From Caulobacter vibrioides (GTDB lineage: Bacteria > Pseudomonadota > Alphaproteobacteria > Caulobacterales > Caulobacteraceae), in assembly GCA_001449105.1 (NCBI GenBank), contig LNIY01000095.1, positions 124,001 to 188,000 of the forward strand: a stretch of 64,000 bases of DNA. Direction: 5' to 3'. Positions 39,442 through 49,466 of the stretch are shown piece after piece. Below the pieces are notes generated by a model. That model worked only from the letters and a program-made list of their open reading frames with translations, was not told where the DNA came from and did not search any database. The stretch's first letter is position 1. Every line of letters begins with the position of its first letter. The position numbers were made by a program, and so were the translations under genes.

Positions 39442-40617
39442 CTAGTTTGAACCCGCGCCGCCCGTCGCGCCAGTGCGGCGACGGGGCATGGCGAAGATCA
39501 GCCAGGCCAACAGGGCCGAGGCCAGCGACCCGGCGAGCACGCCGATCTTGGTCTCTTCCCGCAGCAGGGCGTCCTGGAAGGCCAGGTTGTTGATGAACAG
39601 GCTCATGGTGAAGCCGACGCCGCACAGGATCGCGACGCCGTAGAGCTGGCCCCAACTCACCCCGGTGGGGCGGCGCGCCAGGCCCAGACGGATCGCGGCG
39701 GCGCTGAACGCCATCACCCCCGCCTGCTTGCCGATGAACAGGCCCAGGGCCGCGCCCAGCGTGGCCGGCGCCGTCAGGGCCGAGGCGTCAAGGCCGCCCA
39801 GCGCCACGCCGGCGTTGGCGAAGCCGAACACCGGCACGATCAGGTAGGCGACCCACGGATTGAGCCCGTGCTCCAGCCGGTGCAGCGGCGAATGCTCGCC
39901 GCGCGACGACTTCAGCGGAATGGTCATGGCCAGCAGCACTCCGGCCAGCGTCGCGTGCACGCCCGACTTCAGGAACAGGAACCACAGCAGCGCGCCCAGC
40001 AGCAGAAAGGGCCACAGCACGGCGACCTTCAGGCGGTTAAGGGCGACGAGCACCGCCAGCACGCCGGCCGCGCCGCCCAGCGCCCACAGGGTGAGGTGGT
40101 CGGTGTAGAAGAAGGCGATGATCAGGATCGCGCCCAGGTCGTCGATGATCGCCAGGGCAGCCAGGAAGATTTTCAGCGCGCCCGGCACGCGCGGTCCCAG
40201 CAGCGAAAGCACGCCGAGCGCAAAGGCGATGTCGGTGGCGGCCGGAATGGCCCAGCCGGCCCGGACCTGCGGCGCGTCGCGGGCGACCAGCAGATAGACC
40301 AGCGCCGGGGCGATCATGCCGCCCAGCGCCGCGAAGCCGGGCAGGGCGCGGCGCGGCCAGGTCGACAGCTCGCCGTCGACGACCTCGCGCTTGATCTCCA
40401 GGCCCACCAGCAGGAAGAACACCGCCATCAGGCCGTCATTGATCCAGTGCTCGACCGACAGCGGGCCGAGATAGGCGTGCAGGGCATGGAAATAGCCGGC
40501 CGCCAGCGGGGAATTGGCCACGACCAGCGCGGCGGCCGCCGCGATCATCAGCAGCACGCCGCCGGCGGACTCGCTGCGCAGGAAGGCGCGCAAGGCGGAT
40601 ACGGCGCGTGCCGGCAT
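39442..40617 (-). CDS. nhaA: Na+/H+ antiporter NhaA
   Basis: A 391-residue inner-membrane antiporter with about 11-12 helices. Conserved pieces include [26 protein letters not shown], the ion-binding Asp pair in [18 protein letters not shown] (about residue 160), [17 protein letters not shown] and [15 protein letters not shown]. It extrudes Na+ in exchange for H+ at high pH. ATG 40617 was chosen because GGGAG lies 7 bases upstream. Confidence 0.95.
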   Translation of the reverse strand: MPARAVSALRAFLRSESAGGVLLMIAAAAALVVANSPLAAGYFHALHAYLGPLSVEHWINDGLMAVFFLLVGLEIKREVVDGELSTWPRRALPGFAALGGMIAPALVYLLVARDAPQVRAGWAIPAATDIAFALGVLSLLGPRVPGALKIFLAALAIIDDLGAILIIAFFYTDHLTLWALGGAAGVLAVLVALNRLKVAVLWPFLLLGALLWFLFLKSGVHATLAGVLLAMTIPLKSSRGEHSPLHRLEHGLNPWVAYLIVPVFGFANAGVALGGLDASALTAPATLGAALGLFIGKQAGVMAFSAAAIRLGLARRPTGVSWGQLYGVAILCGVGFTMSLFINNLAFQDALLREETKIGVLAGSLASALLAWLIFAMPRRRTGATGGAGSN

Positions 40618-40697
40618 GAAGGCTCCCAACTCGGATTCGTCAGGCGCCGATTTTGGCCGCCGGCGACGCCTCCGGCCAGGAAAACCGGACTATGCCC

Positions 40698-42167
40698 TCA
40701 AGCGCTCCAGGAAAGCCCGGCAATGCGGGCGATGGCGGCGATGTCGAGCGAGCGCTCCAGGATCTGCGCGATCTCGTCCAGCGCCGCGTCGACCCGCACG
40801 GACTGGTCCTGGCCGTCGGTCGCGACGCCGAGCGGGGCGAGGAGGGCGGCCCGTGCGCTCGCCCTGTCGAACAGCCCGTGGACATAGGCGCCGGCGATCC
40901 GCCCGTCGGCGGAGACCGCGCCGTCGGGTCCGTGGCCGTCGATGCTGAGCAGAGGCCGCGCGGTTCCGGGGCCGGCCGTGCGGCCGACATGGATCTCGTA
41001 GCCGTCGAAGGCCGCGCCGTCGGCCAGCCGTCCGGTGACCGGGCGAACCGTCTTGTCGCCGGCAAGCACGGTCTCGACGTCCAGCAGGCCAAGGCCCGGC
41101 GACGAGCCCGGCGCGCCCTCGACGCCTTCCGGGTCGCTGACGCTCCGCCCCAGCATCTGGTAGCCGCCGCAGACGCCCAGCACCCGCCCGCCGCGCCGGG
41201 CATGAGCCAGGATGTCGACGTCCCAGCCCTGGGCGCGCAGGAAGGCCAGGTCCGCCAATGTCGCCTTGGTGCCGGGCAGGATCACCAGGTCCGCATCGGC
41301 GGGCAGCACCGCGCCGGGCGGCAGGAACTGGAGATCGATCGCCGGATCGGCCCGCAGGGGATCGAAGTCGTCGAAATTGGCGATCCGCGACAGCATCGGC
41401 ACGACCACCCTGGCTCGCCGGCCTTGCGAGGCCGCCGGCGGCCGCTCCAGCACCACGGCGTCCTCGGCCGGCAGGAAGCGCACCGGCGGCAGCCACGGGA
41501 CCATGCCGAGGTCCGGCCAGCCGGTGCGTCGCACCACCTCGGCCCGGCCGTCGTCGAACAGCGCCGGATCGCCCCGGAACTTGTTGATGATGAAGCCCTT
41601 GATCCGCGCGCGGTCGGCTTCGTCGAGCACCAGGTGAGCCCCGGCCAGGGCGGCGATCACGTGGCCCCGATCGATGTCGCCGACCAGGGCCACCGGCACG
41701 TCGGCGGCGTGGGCGAAGCCCATGTTGGCGATGTCGCCGGCCCGCAGGTTGGTCTCGGCCGGACTGCCCGCGCCTTCGACCAGCACCAGATCGGCCTCGG
41801 CGGCCAGGCGGCGATAGCTGTCCAGCGTCGTGGCAAGCAGGTCCGGCTTCAGCCCCTGGAAGGCGCGGGCCTTGTAGTTGCCCACCACCCGGCCCTGGAC
41901 CACCACCTGGGCGCCGACGTCGCTCTGGGGTTTGAGCAGCACCGGGTTCATGTGCACGCTGGCCGGCGTGCGGCACGCTATCGCCTGCAACGCCTGGGCC
42001 CGCCCGATCTCGCCGCCGTCGGCGGTGACGGCCGCGTTGTTGGACATGTTCTGCGGCTTGAAGGGCCTGACCACCAGGCCTTGATTGGAAAACAGGCGGC
42101 ACAGCCCCGCGACCAGGGTCGATTTGCCGACGTCGGAGCCGCAGCCCTGGATCATCAAGGAAGCCAT
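40698..42167 (-). CDS. cobQ: Cobyric acid synthase
   Basis: A 489-residue glutamine-dependent amidase adding four amide groups in cobalamin biosynthesis. The N-terminal dethiobiotin-synthetase-like domain has [18 protein letters not shown]. The C-terminal GATase has the nucleophile Cys in [12 protein letters not shown] (about residue 334) and [12 protein letters not shown] 42167 begins the conserved start; the frame opens at 42203 but that extension has no family match. No other cob genes are in the window. It is divergent from sdhE. Confidence 0.95.
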   Translation of the reverse strand: MASLMIQGCGSDVGKSTLVAGLCRLFSNQGLVVRPFKPQNMSNNAAVTADGGEIGRAQALQAIACRTPASVHMNPVLLKPQSDVGAQVVVQGRVVGNYKARAFQGLKPDLLATTLDSYRRLAAEADLVLVEGAGSPAETNLRAGDIANMGFAHAADVPVALVGDIDRGHVIAALAGAHLVLDEADRARIKGFIINKFRGDPALFDDGRAEVVRRTGWPDLGMVPWLPPVRFLPAEDAVVLERPPAASQGRRARVVVPMLSRIANFDDFDPLRADPAIDLQFLPPGAVLPADADLVILPGTKATLADLAFLRAQGWDVDILAHARRGGRVLGVCGGYQMLGRSVSDPEGVEGAPGSSPGLGLLDVETVLAGDKTVRPVTGRLADGAAFDGYEIHVGRTAGPGTARPLLSIDGHGPDGAVSADGRIAGAYVHGLFDRASARAALLAPLGVATDGQDQSVRVDAALDEIAQILERSLDIAAIARIAGLSWSA

Positions 42168-42255
42168 GTTCTCGCGCCTAAAGCTGTCAGCAGGCGGGGT
42201 CAATCGCGCCGCGACGCTGGCGCGAGGCCTCGGCGCGCTCTATATCGGCGGCCGC

Positions 42256-42549
42256 ATGACCATCGATCACGACGCCCGCCTCCGGCGGCTGAAGTTTCGG
42301 GCCTGGCACCGCGGCTTTCGTGAAGCGGACCTCATTCTGGGGCCGTTCGCGGAAACGCATGGCCCGAGCCTGACCCCTGACCAACTCGACGTGCTGGAAA
42401 CCCTGCTCGAACAGTCCGATCGCGAGATCTACGCCTGGATCGTCGGCCAGGAGGTCACGCCCGAGGCCTTCGAGACCGAGATCATGGCGATGATCCGCAA
42501 GTTCCGCTTCGAAGCGCATCTTTCTCGGCCGCCTGGCGACGGCGCATAG
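42256..42549 (+). CDS. sdhE: Succinate dehydrogenase flavinylation/assembly factor SdhE
   Basis: A 97-residue small helical protein (MTIDHDARLRRLKFRAWHRGFREADLILG) with the essential RGxxE motif (RGFRE) used to promote covalent FAD attachment to SdhA. The C-terminal LLEQSDREIYAWIVGQE is also typical. The open frame extends upstream over cobQ, but the family starts at this ATG. A palindromic repeat separates it from mfd. Confidence 0.93.
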   Translation: MTIDHDARLRRLKFRAWHRGFREADLILGPFAETHGPSLTPDQLDVLETLLEQSDREIYAWIVGQEVTPEAFETEIMAMIRKFRFEAHLSRPPGDGA

Positions 42550-42557
42550 GTCGTGCG

Positions 42558-42649
42558 TGGTCCTCGTGCTTCGACAAGCTCAGCATGAGGACCAGGGCAG
42601 GGCCCGTGCAGAAGAAACCTCACCCTGAGCCTGTCGAAGGGCGAGGTTT
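42558..42649. repeat. Extragenic palindromic repeat, 'gtccttcgacaagctcaggatgagga' family, copy 1
   Basis: tggtcctcgtgcttcgacaagctcagcatgaggacc (42558-42593) and aacctcaccctgagcctgtcgaagggcgaggttt (42616-42649), given in parts, are each self-complementary and mutually inverted. The same two modules appear at 48729-48823 and 63781-63921. The tcgacaagctca/tgagcctgtcga core is a widespread bacterial palindrome. Confidence 0.8.
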
Positions 42650-42716
42650 CGATCCCAAGAGTCTGAACCAATAGCGTCCCGGCGGCTTATCGGTCGCCAA
42701 GCATCCGAAGAGCAGC

Positions 42717-45700
42717 ATGGCCTACGACGCCAAACAGATCGCCAAGGCCGCCGGCGGCCTGACCCTGGCCGGCGCGCCCGAGGGCTTCGACGCCCTGGTG
42801 ATGGCCGACGTCGCGCGCGCCCGGGGCGGCCTGACCGCCTTCGTGGCCCGCGACACCGCCCGGGCCAGCGCCTTCATCGACGCCCTGAAGTTCTTCGCGC
42901 CCGAGATCGAGGCGGTGCTGCTGCCCTCGTGGGACTGCCTGCCCTACGACCGCATCGGCCCCTCGGCCGGGGTGGCCGCCACCCGCATGTGCACCCTGCA
43001 CCGGCTGGCGGGCGGCCTAGGGCAGGGCAAGGCGGCCATGCTGGTCGTCGCCGCGCCGGCCCTGCTGCAGCGGGTGCCGACGAAGGAAGTCCTGCTGCGC
43101 GCCAGCTACGGCGCCAAGGTCGGCCAGAGCGTCGATATCAAGGACCTGGAGCGCTACTTCGCCGTCAACGGCTATGTCCGCGCCTCCACCGTCTCCGAGC
43201 GCGGCGAGTTCGCCATTCGCGGCGGCGTCATCGACGTCTATCCGCCGGCCGCCGAAGAGCCTGTGCGCCTCGACCTGTTCGGCGACACGCTGGAAAGCAT
43301 CCGCGCCTTCGATCCCGAAACCCAGCGCTCGACCAAGCAGTTGAAGTCGATCGAACTGCTGCCGGTCAGCGAGGCCCTGCTGGACGCCGACGCCGTGTCG
43401 CGCTTCCGGGGCTCGTATGTGCGCCTGTTCGGCGCGCCGGGCGACGATGCGCTCTACGCCGCGGTCAGCGACGGCGGCCGCCGCGCCGGCATGGAACACT
43501 GGCTGCCGCTGTTCTACGAGCGGATGGCGACCATCTTCGACTACCTGCCGGCCGGATCGCTGGTCGGCGTCGACCACCAGGCCTCCGAGGCCCGCGACGA
43601 GCGCCTGGCGATGATCGCCGACGCCTACGACGCCCGCGCCGCCGCCGACCGCAAGTCGGCCTACCGCCCGCTGGAGCCGCACGCCCTCTACCTGACCGCC
43701 AAGGAATGGGACGAGGCGCTCGCCGACCGTCCGCACCGCCAGTTCACGCCGTTCCAGCCCCAGGGCCTGGACGTCGTCGACCTCGGCGCCAAGCACGGCC
43801 GCACCTTCGCCGCCGAGCGCGCCCAGGACAGCGTCAACCTGTTCGAGGCCGCCGCCGACCACGCCAAGAAGCTGGCGGGGGAGGGGAAACGCGTCCTCTT
43901 CGCCTCGTGGTCCGAGGGCTCGTCCGAGCGCCTGGGCACGATGCTGGCCGACCACGGCCTGAAGAAGGTTCCGTTCGCCGGCTACTGGCAGGCGGCCAAG
44001 GCCAACGACCCCAAGGTTCCCCAGCGCGTCGTCCTGCCGCTGGACGCCGGCTTCGAGACCGACAGCCTGGCCGTCATCTCCGAGACCGACATCCTGGGCG
44101 ACCGCCTGGCCCGTCCGCGCAAGAAGCGCCGCGCCGCCAACTTCCTGGCCGAGGCTTCGGCCCTGACGCCCGGCGACCTCGTCGTCCACATCGACCACGG
44201 CATCGGCCGCTACGAGGGCCTCAAGACCCTCGACGTGCAAGGCGCGCCGCACGACTGCCTCGACCTGATGTACGGCGGCGAGGCCAAGCTCTACCTGCCG
44301 GTCGAGAACATCGACCTGCTGACCCGCTACGGCGCCGACGGCGAGAACGTCCAGCTCGACAAGCTGGGCGGGGCTGCCTGGCAGGGCCGCAAGGCCAAGG
44401 CCAAGGAGCGCCTGCGGGTCATGGCCGAGGGCCTGATCCAGATCGCCGCCGCTCGTTCGCTGAAGTCGGTGGAAGAGACCGATCCGCCCTCGGGCGTGTT
44501 CGACGAGTTCTGCGCCCGCTTCCCGTATGAAGAGACGGACGACCAGCTCAACGCCATCCACGACGTGCTGGAAGACCTGTCGTCCGGCAAGCCGATGGAC
44601 CGCCTGATCTGCGGCGACGTCGGCTTCGGCAAGACGGAAGTGGCCCTGCGCGCGGCCTTCGTGGTGGCCATGAGCGGCAAGCAGGTGGCCATCGTCTGCC
44701 CGACCACGCTGCTGGCCCGCCAGCACTACAAGACCTTCAAGGAACGCTTCCAGGGCTGGCCGGTGAAGGTCACCCGCCTGTCGCGCCTGGTCACCGGCAA
44801 GGAAGCCGCCGACACCCGCGAGGGCCTGGCCAACGGCCAGCTGGAGATCGTGGTCGGCACCCACGCGGTGCTGTCCAAGCAGGTGGCCTTCAAGGACCTG
44901 GGCCTCGTCATCGTCGACGAGGAGCAGCACTTCGGGGTCAAGCACAAGGAGAAGCTGAAAGAGCTTCGCGCCGACGTGCACATGCTGACCCTGACCGCCA
45001 CGCCCATCCCGCGCACGCTGCAGATGGCGCTGTCGGGCATCCGGGAGATGTCGATCATCGCCACCCCGCCGGTCGATCGCCTGGCGGTGCGCACCTACAT
45101 CACGCCCTTCGACGCCGTCACCGTGCGCGAGGCCCTGCTGCGCGAGAAGTATCGCGGCGGCCAGGCCTACTACGTGGTGCCGCGCCTGAAGGACCTGGAG
45201 GACATCGAGAAGTTCCTCCGCACCCAGGTGCCGGAGATCAAGTACGTCGTCGGCCACGGCCAGATGAGCGCCACCCAGCTCGAGGAGGTGATGACCGCCT
45301 TCTACGAGGGGCAGTACGACGTGCTTCTCGCGACGACTATCGTGGAAAGCGGGCTGGATATCCCCTCGGCCAACACCCTGGTGGTCCACCGCGCCGACAT
45401 GTTCGGCCTGGCCCAGCTCTACCAGATCCGCGGACGCGTCGGCCGCTCCAAGGCCCGCGCCTACGCCTATCTGACCACGCCCGCCGAGAAGCAGATCACC
45501 CAGTCGGCCGAGAAGCGCCTGAAGGTGCTGCAGTCGCTCGACAGCCTGGGCGCCGGCTTCCAGCTGGCTAGCCACGACCTCGACATCCGCGGCGGCGGCA
45601 ACCTGCTCGGCGACGAGCAGAGCGGCCACATCAAGGAGATCGGCGTCGAGCTGTATCAGCAGATGCTGGAGGACGCCGTGGCGGCCCTGCGCGAGCGCCA

Positions 45701-46181
45701 GGGCGCCGAGGCTCTCCTGGAAGACCGCGCCTGGTCGCCGCAGATCAACACCGGCGCGGCCGTGATGATCCCCGACGACTACGTGCCCGACCTCAACGTG
45801 CGCCTGTCGCTCTATCGCCGCCTGTCCGACGCCGAGAAGGCCGCCGACCGCGAGGCCCTGGCCGCCGAGATGATCGACCGCTTCGGGCCGCTGCCGCCCG
45901 AAACCGACTCCTTGCTCAAGGTCGTCGGCATCAAGGGCATGTGCCGCGAGGCCAATGTCGCCAAGATCGACGTCGGCCCCAAGGGCGCGGTGCTCAGCTT
46001 CCGCAACGACGAGTTCGCCAACCCGCTGCCGCTGATGCAGTTCATCGGCAAGAACAGCCTGATCTGGAAGGCCCGTCCCGACCAGAAGGTGGTGGTGAAG
46101 GGCGAATGGGACACGCCCGCCCAGCGCCTTGACGCGGCCGAGAAGATCCTGACCCAGCTGGTCAAGCTGGCGAAGGGGTGA
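42717..46181 (+). CDS. mfd: Transcription-repair coupling factor Mfd
   Basis: A 1154-residue translocase that removes stalled RNA polymerase and recruits UvrA. The N-terminal UvrB-homology region contains LPSWDCLPYDRIGPS and ERGEFAIRGGVIDVYPP. The CarD-like RNA polymerase interaction domain is near 480-545 (LVVHIDHGIGRYEGLKTL). The helicase motifs are ICGDVGFGKTEVALRAAF (Walker A), VDEEQHFG (DEEQ box) and TATPIPRTLQMALSG. The RecG-like TRG motif region is ATTIVESGLDIPSANTLVVHR, followed by QLYQIRGRVGRS. Full length with a normal C-terminal domain. Confidence 0.98.
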   Translation: MAYDAKQIAKAAGGLTLAGAPEGFDALVMADVARARGGLTAFVARDTARASAFIDALKFFAPEIEAVLLPSWDCLPYDRIGPSAGVAATRMCTLHRLAGGLGQGKAAMLVVAAPALLQRVPTKEVLLRASYGAKVGQSVDIKDLERYFAVNGYVRASTVSERGEFAIRGGVIDVYPPAAEEPVRLDLFGDTLESIRAFDPETQRSTKQLKSIELLPVSEALLDADAVSRFRGSYVRLFGAPGDDALYAAVSDGGRRAGMEHWLPLFYERMATIFDYLPAGSLVGVDHQASEARDERLAMIADAYDARAAADRKSAYRPLEPHALYLTAKEWDEALADRPHRQFTPFQPQGLDVVDLGAKHGRTFAAERAQDSVNLFEAAADHAKKLAGEGKRVLFASWSEGSSERLGTMLADHGLKKVPFAGYWQAAKANDPKVPQRVVLPLDAGFETDSLAVISETDILGDRLARPRKKRRAANFLAEASALTPGDLVVHIDHGIGRYEGLKTLDVQGAPHDCLDLMYGGEAKLYLPVENIDLLTRYGADGENVQLDKLGGAAWQGRKAKAKERLRVMAEGLIQIAAARSLKSVEETDPPSGVFDEFCARFPYEETDDQLNAIHDVLEDLSSGKPMDRLICGDVGFGKTEVALRAAFVVAMSGKQVAIVCPTTLLARQHYKTFKERFQGWPVKVTRLSRLVTGKEAADTREGLANGQLEIVVGTHAVLSKQVAFKDLGLVIVDEEQHFGVKHKEKLKELRADVHMLTLTATPIPRTLQMALSGIREMSIIATPPVDRLAVRTYITPFDAVTVREALLREKYRGGQAYYVVPRLKDLEDIEKFLRTQVPEIKYVVGHGQMSATQLEEVMTAFYEGQYDVLLATTIVESGLDIPSANTLVVHRADMFGLAQLYQIRGRVGRSKARAYAYLTTPAEKQITQSAEKRLKVLQSLDSLGAGFQLASHDLDIRGGGNLLGDEQSGHIKEIGVELYQQMLEDAVAALRERQGAEALLEDRAWSPQINTGAAVMIPDDYVPDLNVRLSLYRRLSDAEKAADREALAAEMIDRFGPLPPETDSLLKVVGIKGMCREANVAKIDVGPKGAVLSFRNDEFANPLPLMQFIGKNSLIWKARPDQKVVVKGEWDTPAQRLDAAEKILTQLVKLAKG

Positions 46182-46286
46182 CCCCCCTCCGGCCCTCCGG
46201 GCCACCTCCCCCAGAGGGGGAGGATCTATCGCGGCGCAGATGCTCCCCCTCTGGGGAAGCTGTCGCGAAGCGACTGAGGGGGAGCG
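46182..46286. repeat. Extragenic palindromic repeat, 'ctccccctctgggggagg' family, copy 2 (reverse orientation)
   Basis: cccctccggccctccgggcc plus acctcccccagagggggagg at the left and tgctccccctctggggaagc plus tgtcgcgaagcgactgaggggg at the right. This is the reverse complement layout of 2471-2579. It starts at the mfd stop codon. Confidence 0.75.
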
Positions 46287-46321
46287 CCGAAGGCGCGCGC
46301 GGGGCGCCAGATTGTCGCAGC

Positions 46322-46392
46322 TTAACTACGGTTAACAGCTGATTAGGAATCGCCAGCCACAACGAGGTTAACGGCTCGGGCTGCGGAGATTC
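46322..46392 (+). promoter_or_regulatory. CtrA-like TTAA boxes and CcrM GAnTC sites upstream of the chemoreceptor gene
   Basis: TTAA occurs at 46322, 46332 and 46368. TTAA (46332-46335), 7 bases, TTAG (46343-46346) is one mismatch from the CtrA site TTAA-N7-TTAA. GAATC (46347-46351) and GATTC (46388-46392) are GAnTC methylation sites. This is a plausible cell-cycle-regulated promoter. Confidence 0.45.
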
Positions 46393-46396
46393 TCTT

Positions 46397-48724
46397 ATGA
46401 AGGCGTTCGGTCGGCTGACCATCGCGTGGAAGCTGGTGACGGTGGCGGGCCTGGCCATCGGCCTTCTGCTGATCGCCGCCGCCGTGGCGGTGTCGATGCA
46501 CACCTCCAGCATCGTCGCGGGCCTAACGCACAACTACGCCGACGCGGTGGCCGACGACGCCATCGAGCAGATCCGCACCGAGATCGGCAAGGTCGAGGCG
46601 ACTTCGCGATCCACCGCCGGCTCGATCGCCGCGGCCCATACCGCCGGCGTCCGCGATCGCCGCGCCTATATCGAGATGCTGCGGCCGCAGGCCGACGCCA
46701 CCCCGATCGTCATGGGCGCCTGGTTCATGGCCGCCCCCAATGCGCTGGACGGCAAGGACGCCGAGTTCGCCGGCCAGACCGCCATGGGCTCCACCGCCCA
46801 GGGCAACTTCACCCCGTACTGGGTGCACAGCGACGGCAAGGTGATCTTCGAGCCGCTGAGCGAAGGCAACGAATACAGCCAGCCCTACTACACGGTCCCG
46901 CGCGACACCCGTAAGGCGGCGATCCTCGAGCCCTATCCCTACACCGTCGCCGGCAAGACCCAGCTGATGACCTCGGTCGTCTATCCGGTGCTCGTCAACG
47001 GCCAGTTCCTCGGCGCCGAGGGCGTCGACCTGTCGCTGGACGGCGTCTCGCAGCGGCTGGAGAAGATGCAGCCGCTGGGCGGCGGCCGCGTGATGCTGCT
47101 GTCCTCGACCGGCAAGTGGGTGGCTCACCCCAACGCCGACCTGCGCACCACGGCCTATGCCGACGCCGGCGCCGATAAGGTCAAGGCAGTGCTGAGCGGC
47201 GGCCAGCCCGCCATCTTCGAGGGCGTCAAGGTCGGCGACGAAGAGATGGAGCGCATGGTCCGTCCCATCGCCATGCCCGAGCTGAACACCACCTGGGCGC
47301 TGGTCATGGACGTGCCGCGCTCGGCCATCACCGGTCCGGCCGACCGCCTGGCCATGATCCTGTTCATCGGCGGCATGGCGATCACTGGCGCTGTGCTGCT
47401 GGCCCTGTTCCTGGCCAGCGCCAGCCTGGTGCGTCGCCCGCTGTCGGGCCTGACCCAGTCGGTCGACGCGCTGAGCGCGGGCCGCTACGACCAGCCGGTG
47501 CCCGGCGTGACCGGCGGCGACGAGATCGGCGCCATCGCCCGCGCGCTGGACGGCTTCCGCCACGACCTGGCCGACGGCCAGCGCCGCCGCGCCGAACAGG
47601 AGGCCGAACGCGCCGCCGCCGAGATCGAGCGCCAGCGCCACGCCGAAGAGGCCGAGGCCTTCGCCAAGGCCCAGGCCGCCGCCGTCGCCACGCTTGGCCA
47701 AGGCATGGAGAAGCTGGCCGACGGCGATCTGATCTGGCGCATGCGCGAGGACGGTTTCTCGGGCGAGGCCCGCAAGATGCCGCGCGACTTCAACGCCGCC
47801 GTCGAGAGCCTGCAGCAGACCATGGCCGGCATCCTGTCGGCCGCCCAGAGCATCCGCGCCGGCTGCGCCGAGATCAGCCACGCCTCCGACGACCTGGCCC
47901 AGCGCACCGAGCGCCAGGCCGCGGGCCTGGAGCAGACCGCCGCCGCGCTCGACCAGATCACCGCCACGGTGAAGAAGAGCTCGGAAGGCGCCGAGCGCGC
48001 CCGGCTGCTGACCGAAAGCGCCAAGGCTAACGCCGAAAAGAGCGGCAAGGTCGTCACCGAGGCCGTCCAGGCCATGGGCGGCATCGAGAAGTCGTCGCAG
48101 TCGATCACCCAGATCATCGGCGTCATCGACGAGATCGCCTTCCAGACCAACCTCCTGGCCCTCAACGCTGGCGTCGAGGCCGCTCGGGCCGGAGACGCGG
48201 GCAGGGGCTTCGCGGTCGTCGCCCAGGAAGTGCGGGCCCTGGCCCAGCGCAGCGCCGACGCCGCCAAGGAGATCAAGGGCCTGATCCGCGCCTCCACCGA
48301 CGAGGTCGGCAAGGGCGTGCGCCTGGTCGGCGAGACCGGCGAGACCCTGCAGCAGATCATGGAGCAGGTCTCCGAGATCAACGCCCTGGTCGGCGAGATC
48401 GCGTCCTCGGCCAAGGAACAGTCGGTCGGCCTCGCCGAGGTCAACACCGCCGTCAACCAGATGGACCAGGTGACCCAGCAGAACGCGGCCATGGTCGAGC
48501 AGTCGACCGCCGCCGCCCATGCGCTCTCGACCGAAGCGGGCGAGCTGGAACGCCTGATCGGCCGCTTCCAGGTCGGCGCCGAGGTTCGCGACCTGCGTCC
48601 CCGCCAGGCCCCGCGCGCGCCGGCCGCCCCGCGCCGCGAGGCCTTCCGCGAGCGCTACGTCCAGGGGAGCAACGCCCTGAAGATCGCCCCGCAGTCGCGT
48701 CCCGGCGACTGGGAGGAATTCTGA
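46397..48724 (+). CDS. Methyl-accepting chemotaxis protein with Cache sensor
   Basis: A 775-residue chemoreceptor. TM1 is about residues 8-30 (VTVAGLAIGLLLIAAAVAVSM). A periplasmic double-Cache-like domain (GAWFMAAPNALDGKDAEFAG, EPYPYTVAGKTQLMTSVVYPV) runs to about 310, and TM2 is about 318-340. HAMP (PLSGLTQSVDALSAGRYDQPV) and a second HAMP-like unit near 430-470 precede the signalling hairpin (DEIAFQTNLLALNAGVEAARAG). The C-terminus GDWEEF resembles the CheR/CheB docking pentapeptide NWETF. Ligand unknown. The leader has CtrA/GAnTC-like motifs. Confidence 0.95.
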   Translation: MKAFGRLTIAWKLVTVAGLAIGLLLIAAAVAVSMHTSSIVAGLTHNYADAVADDAIEQIRTEIGKVEATSRSTAGSIAAAHTAGVRDRRAYIEMLRPQADATPIVMGAWFMAAPNALDGKDAEFAGQTAMGSTAQGNFTPYWVHSDGKVIFEPLSEGNEYSQPYYTVPRDTRKAAILEPYPYTVAGKTQLMTSVVYPVLVNGQFLGAEGVDLSLDGVSQRLEKMQPLGGGRVMLLSSTGKWVAHPNADLRTTAYADAGADKVKAVLSGGQPAIFEGVKVGDEEMERMVRPIAMPELNTTWALVMDVPRSAITGPADRLAMILFIGGMAITGAVLLALFLASASLVRRPLSGLTQSVDALSAGRYDQPVPGVTGGDEIGAIARALDGFRHDLADGQRRRAEQEAERAAAEIERQRHAEEAEAFAKAQAAAVATLGQGMEKLADGDLIWRMREDGFSGEARKMPRDFNAAVESLQQTMAGILSAAQSIRAGCAEISHASDDLAQRTERQAAGLEQTAAALDQITATVKKSSEGAERARLLTESAKANAEKSGKVVTEAVQAMGGIEKSSQSITQIIGVIDEIAFQTNLLALNAGVEAARAGDAGRGFAVVAQEVRALAQRSADAAKEIKGLIRASTDEVGKGVRLVGETGETLQQIMEQVSEINALVGEIASSAKEQSVGLAEVNTAVNQMDQVTQQNAAMVEQSTAAAHALSTEAGELERLIGRFQVGAEVRDLRPRQAPRAPAAPRREAFRERYVQGSNALKIAPQSRPGDWEEF

Positions 48725-48728
48725 GGCG

Positions 48729-48823
48729 AAAACCTCGCCCTTCGACACGCTCGGGGTGAGGTTTACTTTCGACCCCGAACGGCAGCCACGGTCCTCATCC
48801 TGAGCTTGTCGAAGGACGAGGAC
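48729..48823. repeat. Extragenic palindromic repeat, 'gtccttcgacaagctcaggatgagga' family, copy 2
   Basis: aacctcgcccttcgacacgctcggggtgaggtt (48731-48763) and ggtcctcatcctgagcttgtcgaaggacgaggac (48790-48823, in part) are the two modules of the family, in the order opposite to copy 1. It lies between the chemoreceptor gene and the GAF-protein gene. Confidence 0.78.
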
Positions 48824-48899
48824 TGCTACGGCTCGGGCCGCCGAGATAAAACGGGCGAAGGGGCTCGCTTATGCGCTCCGCCACGCTATATCCGCGCTC

Positions 48900-49397
48900 A
48901 TGGCCGAAGCTTTCAACGACAAGACCCTCTCCGCCGACAAGGCCGCCCGCTACGCCGAGGTCGCCGAGGAGATCGCCTCCGTCCTCGACGGCGAGGCCAA
49001 TGTGACCGCCCGCATGGCGACCGTGGCCTCGATGCTGGCCAACAGCTTCGACCACTACTTCTGGACCGGCTTCTACGTCGTCGATCCCGCCAAGGAGCGC
49101 GAACTGGTCGTCGGCCCGTATCAGGGCACGCTGGGCTGCCTGCGCATCCCGTTCGGACGCGGCGTCTGCGGCGCGGCGGCGGCCACCGGCCAGACCCAGC
49201 TTGTGCCGGATGTGCACGCCTTCCCCGGCCACATCGCCTGCGACAGCCGCTCGGCCAGCGAGGTCGTGGTGCCGGTGTTCGACGCGGCCGGCCGCCTGCT
49301 GGCCGTTTTCGACGTGGATTCAGACCGTCCGGCGGCCTTCGACGAGATCGACCAGGCCTGGCTGGAACGCATTCTGGGTGCGACATTCCGCGCCTGA
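48900..49397 (+). CDS. GAF-domain free methionine-(R)-sulfoxide reductase
   Basis: A 165-residue single GAF domain of the fRMsr (MsrC) type. The family's substrate region HYFWTGFYVVD and three Cys are seen: LGCLRIPFGRGVCG (Cys about 80 and 90) and HIACDSRSASEVVVPV (Cys about 114). It reduces free L-methionine-(R)-S-oxide with thioredoxin. It is monocistronic between a repeat and the acyltransferase gene. Confidence 0.92.
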   Translation: MAEAFNDKTLSADKAARYAEVAEEIASVLDGEANVTARMATVASMLANSFDHYFWTGFYVVDPAKERELVVGPYQGTLGCLRIPFGRGVCGAAAATGQTQLVPDVHAFPGHIACDSRSASEVVVPVFDAAGRLLAVFDVDSDRPAAFDEIDQAWLERILGATFRA

Positions 49398-49466
49398 GCG
49401 TGGCCTCTGGATTGCAGTGACATTTCCATCATTCCCTAACCGAGCCGGTTTAGGACAGAGGTGGAC

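Noticed and set aside
43017-46205. A 1062-residue open frame antisense to mfd
   Set aside because: High GC makes long shadow frames; its sequence is low-complexity His/Val/Asp/Leu repeats with no family features, whereas mfd has full motifs.
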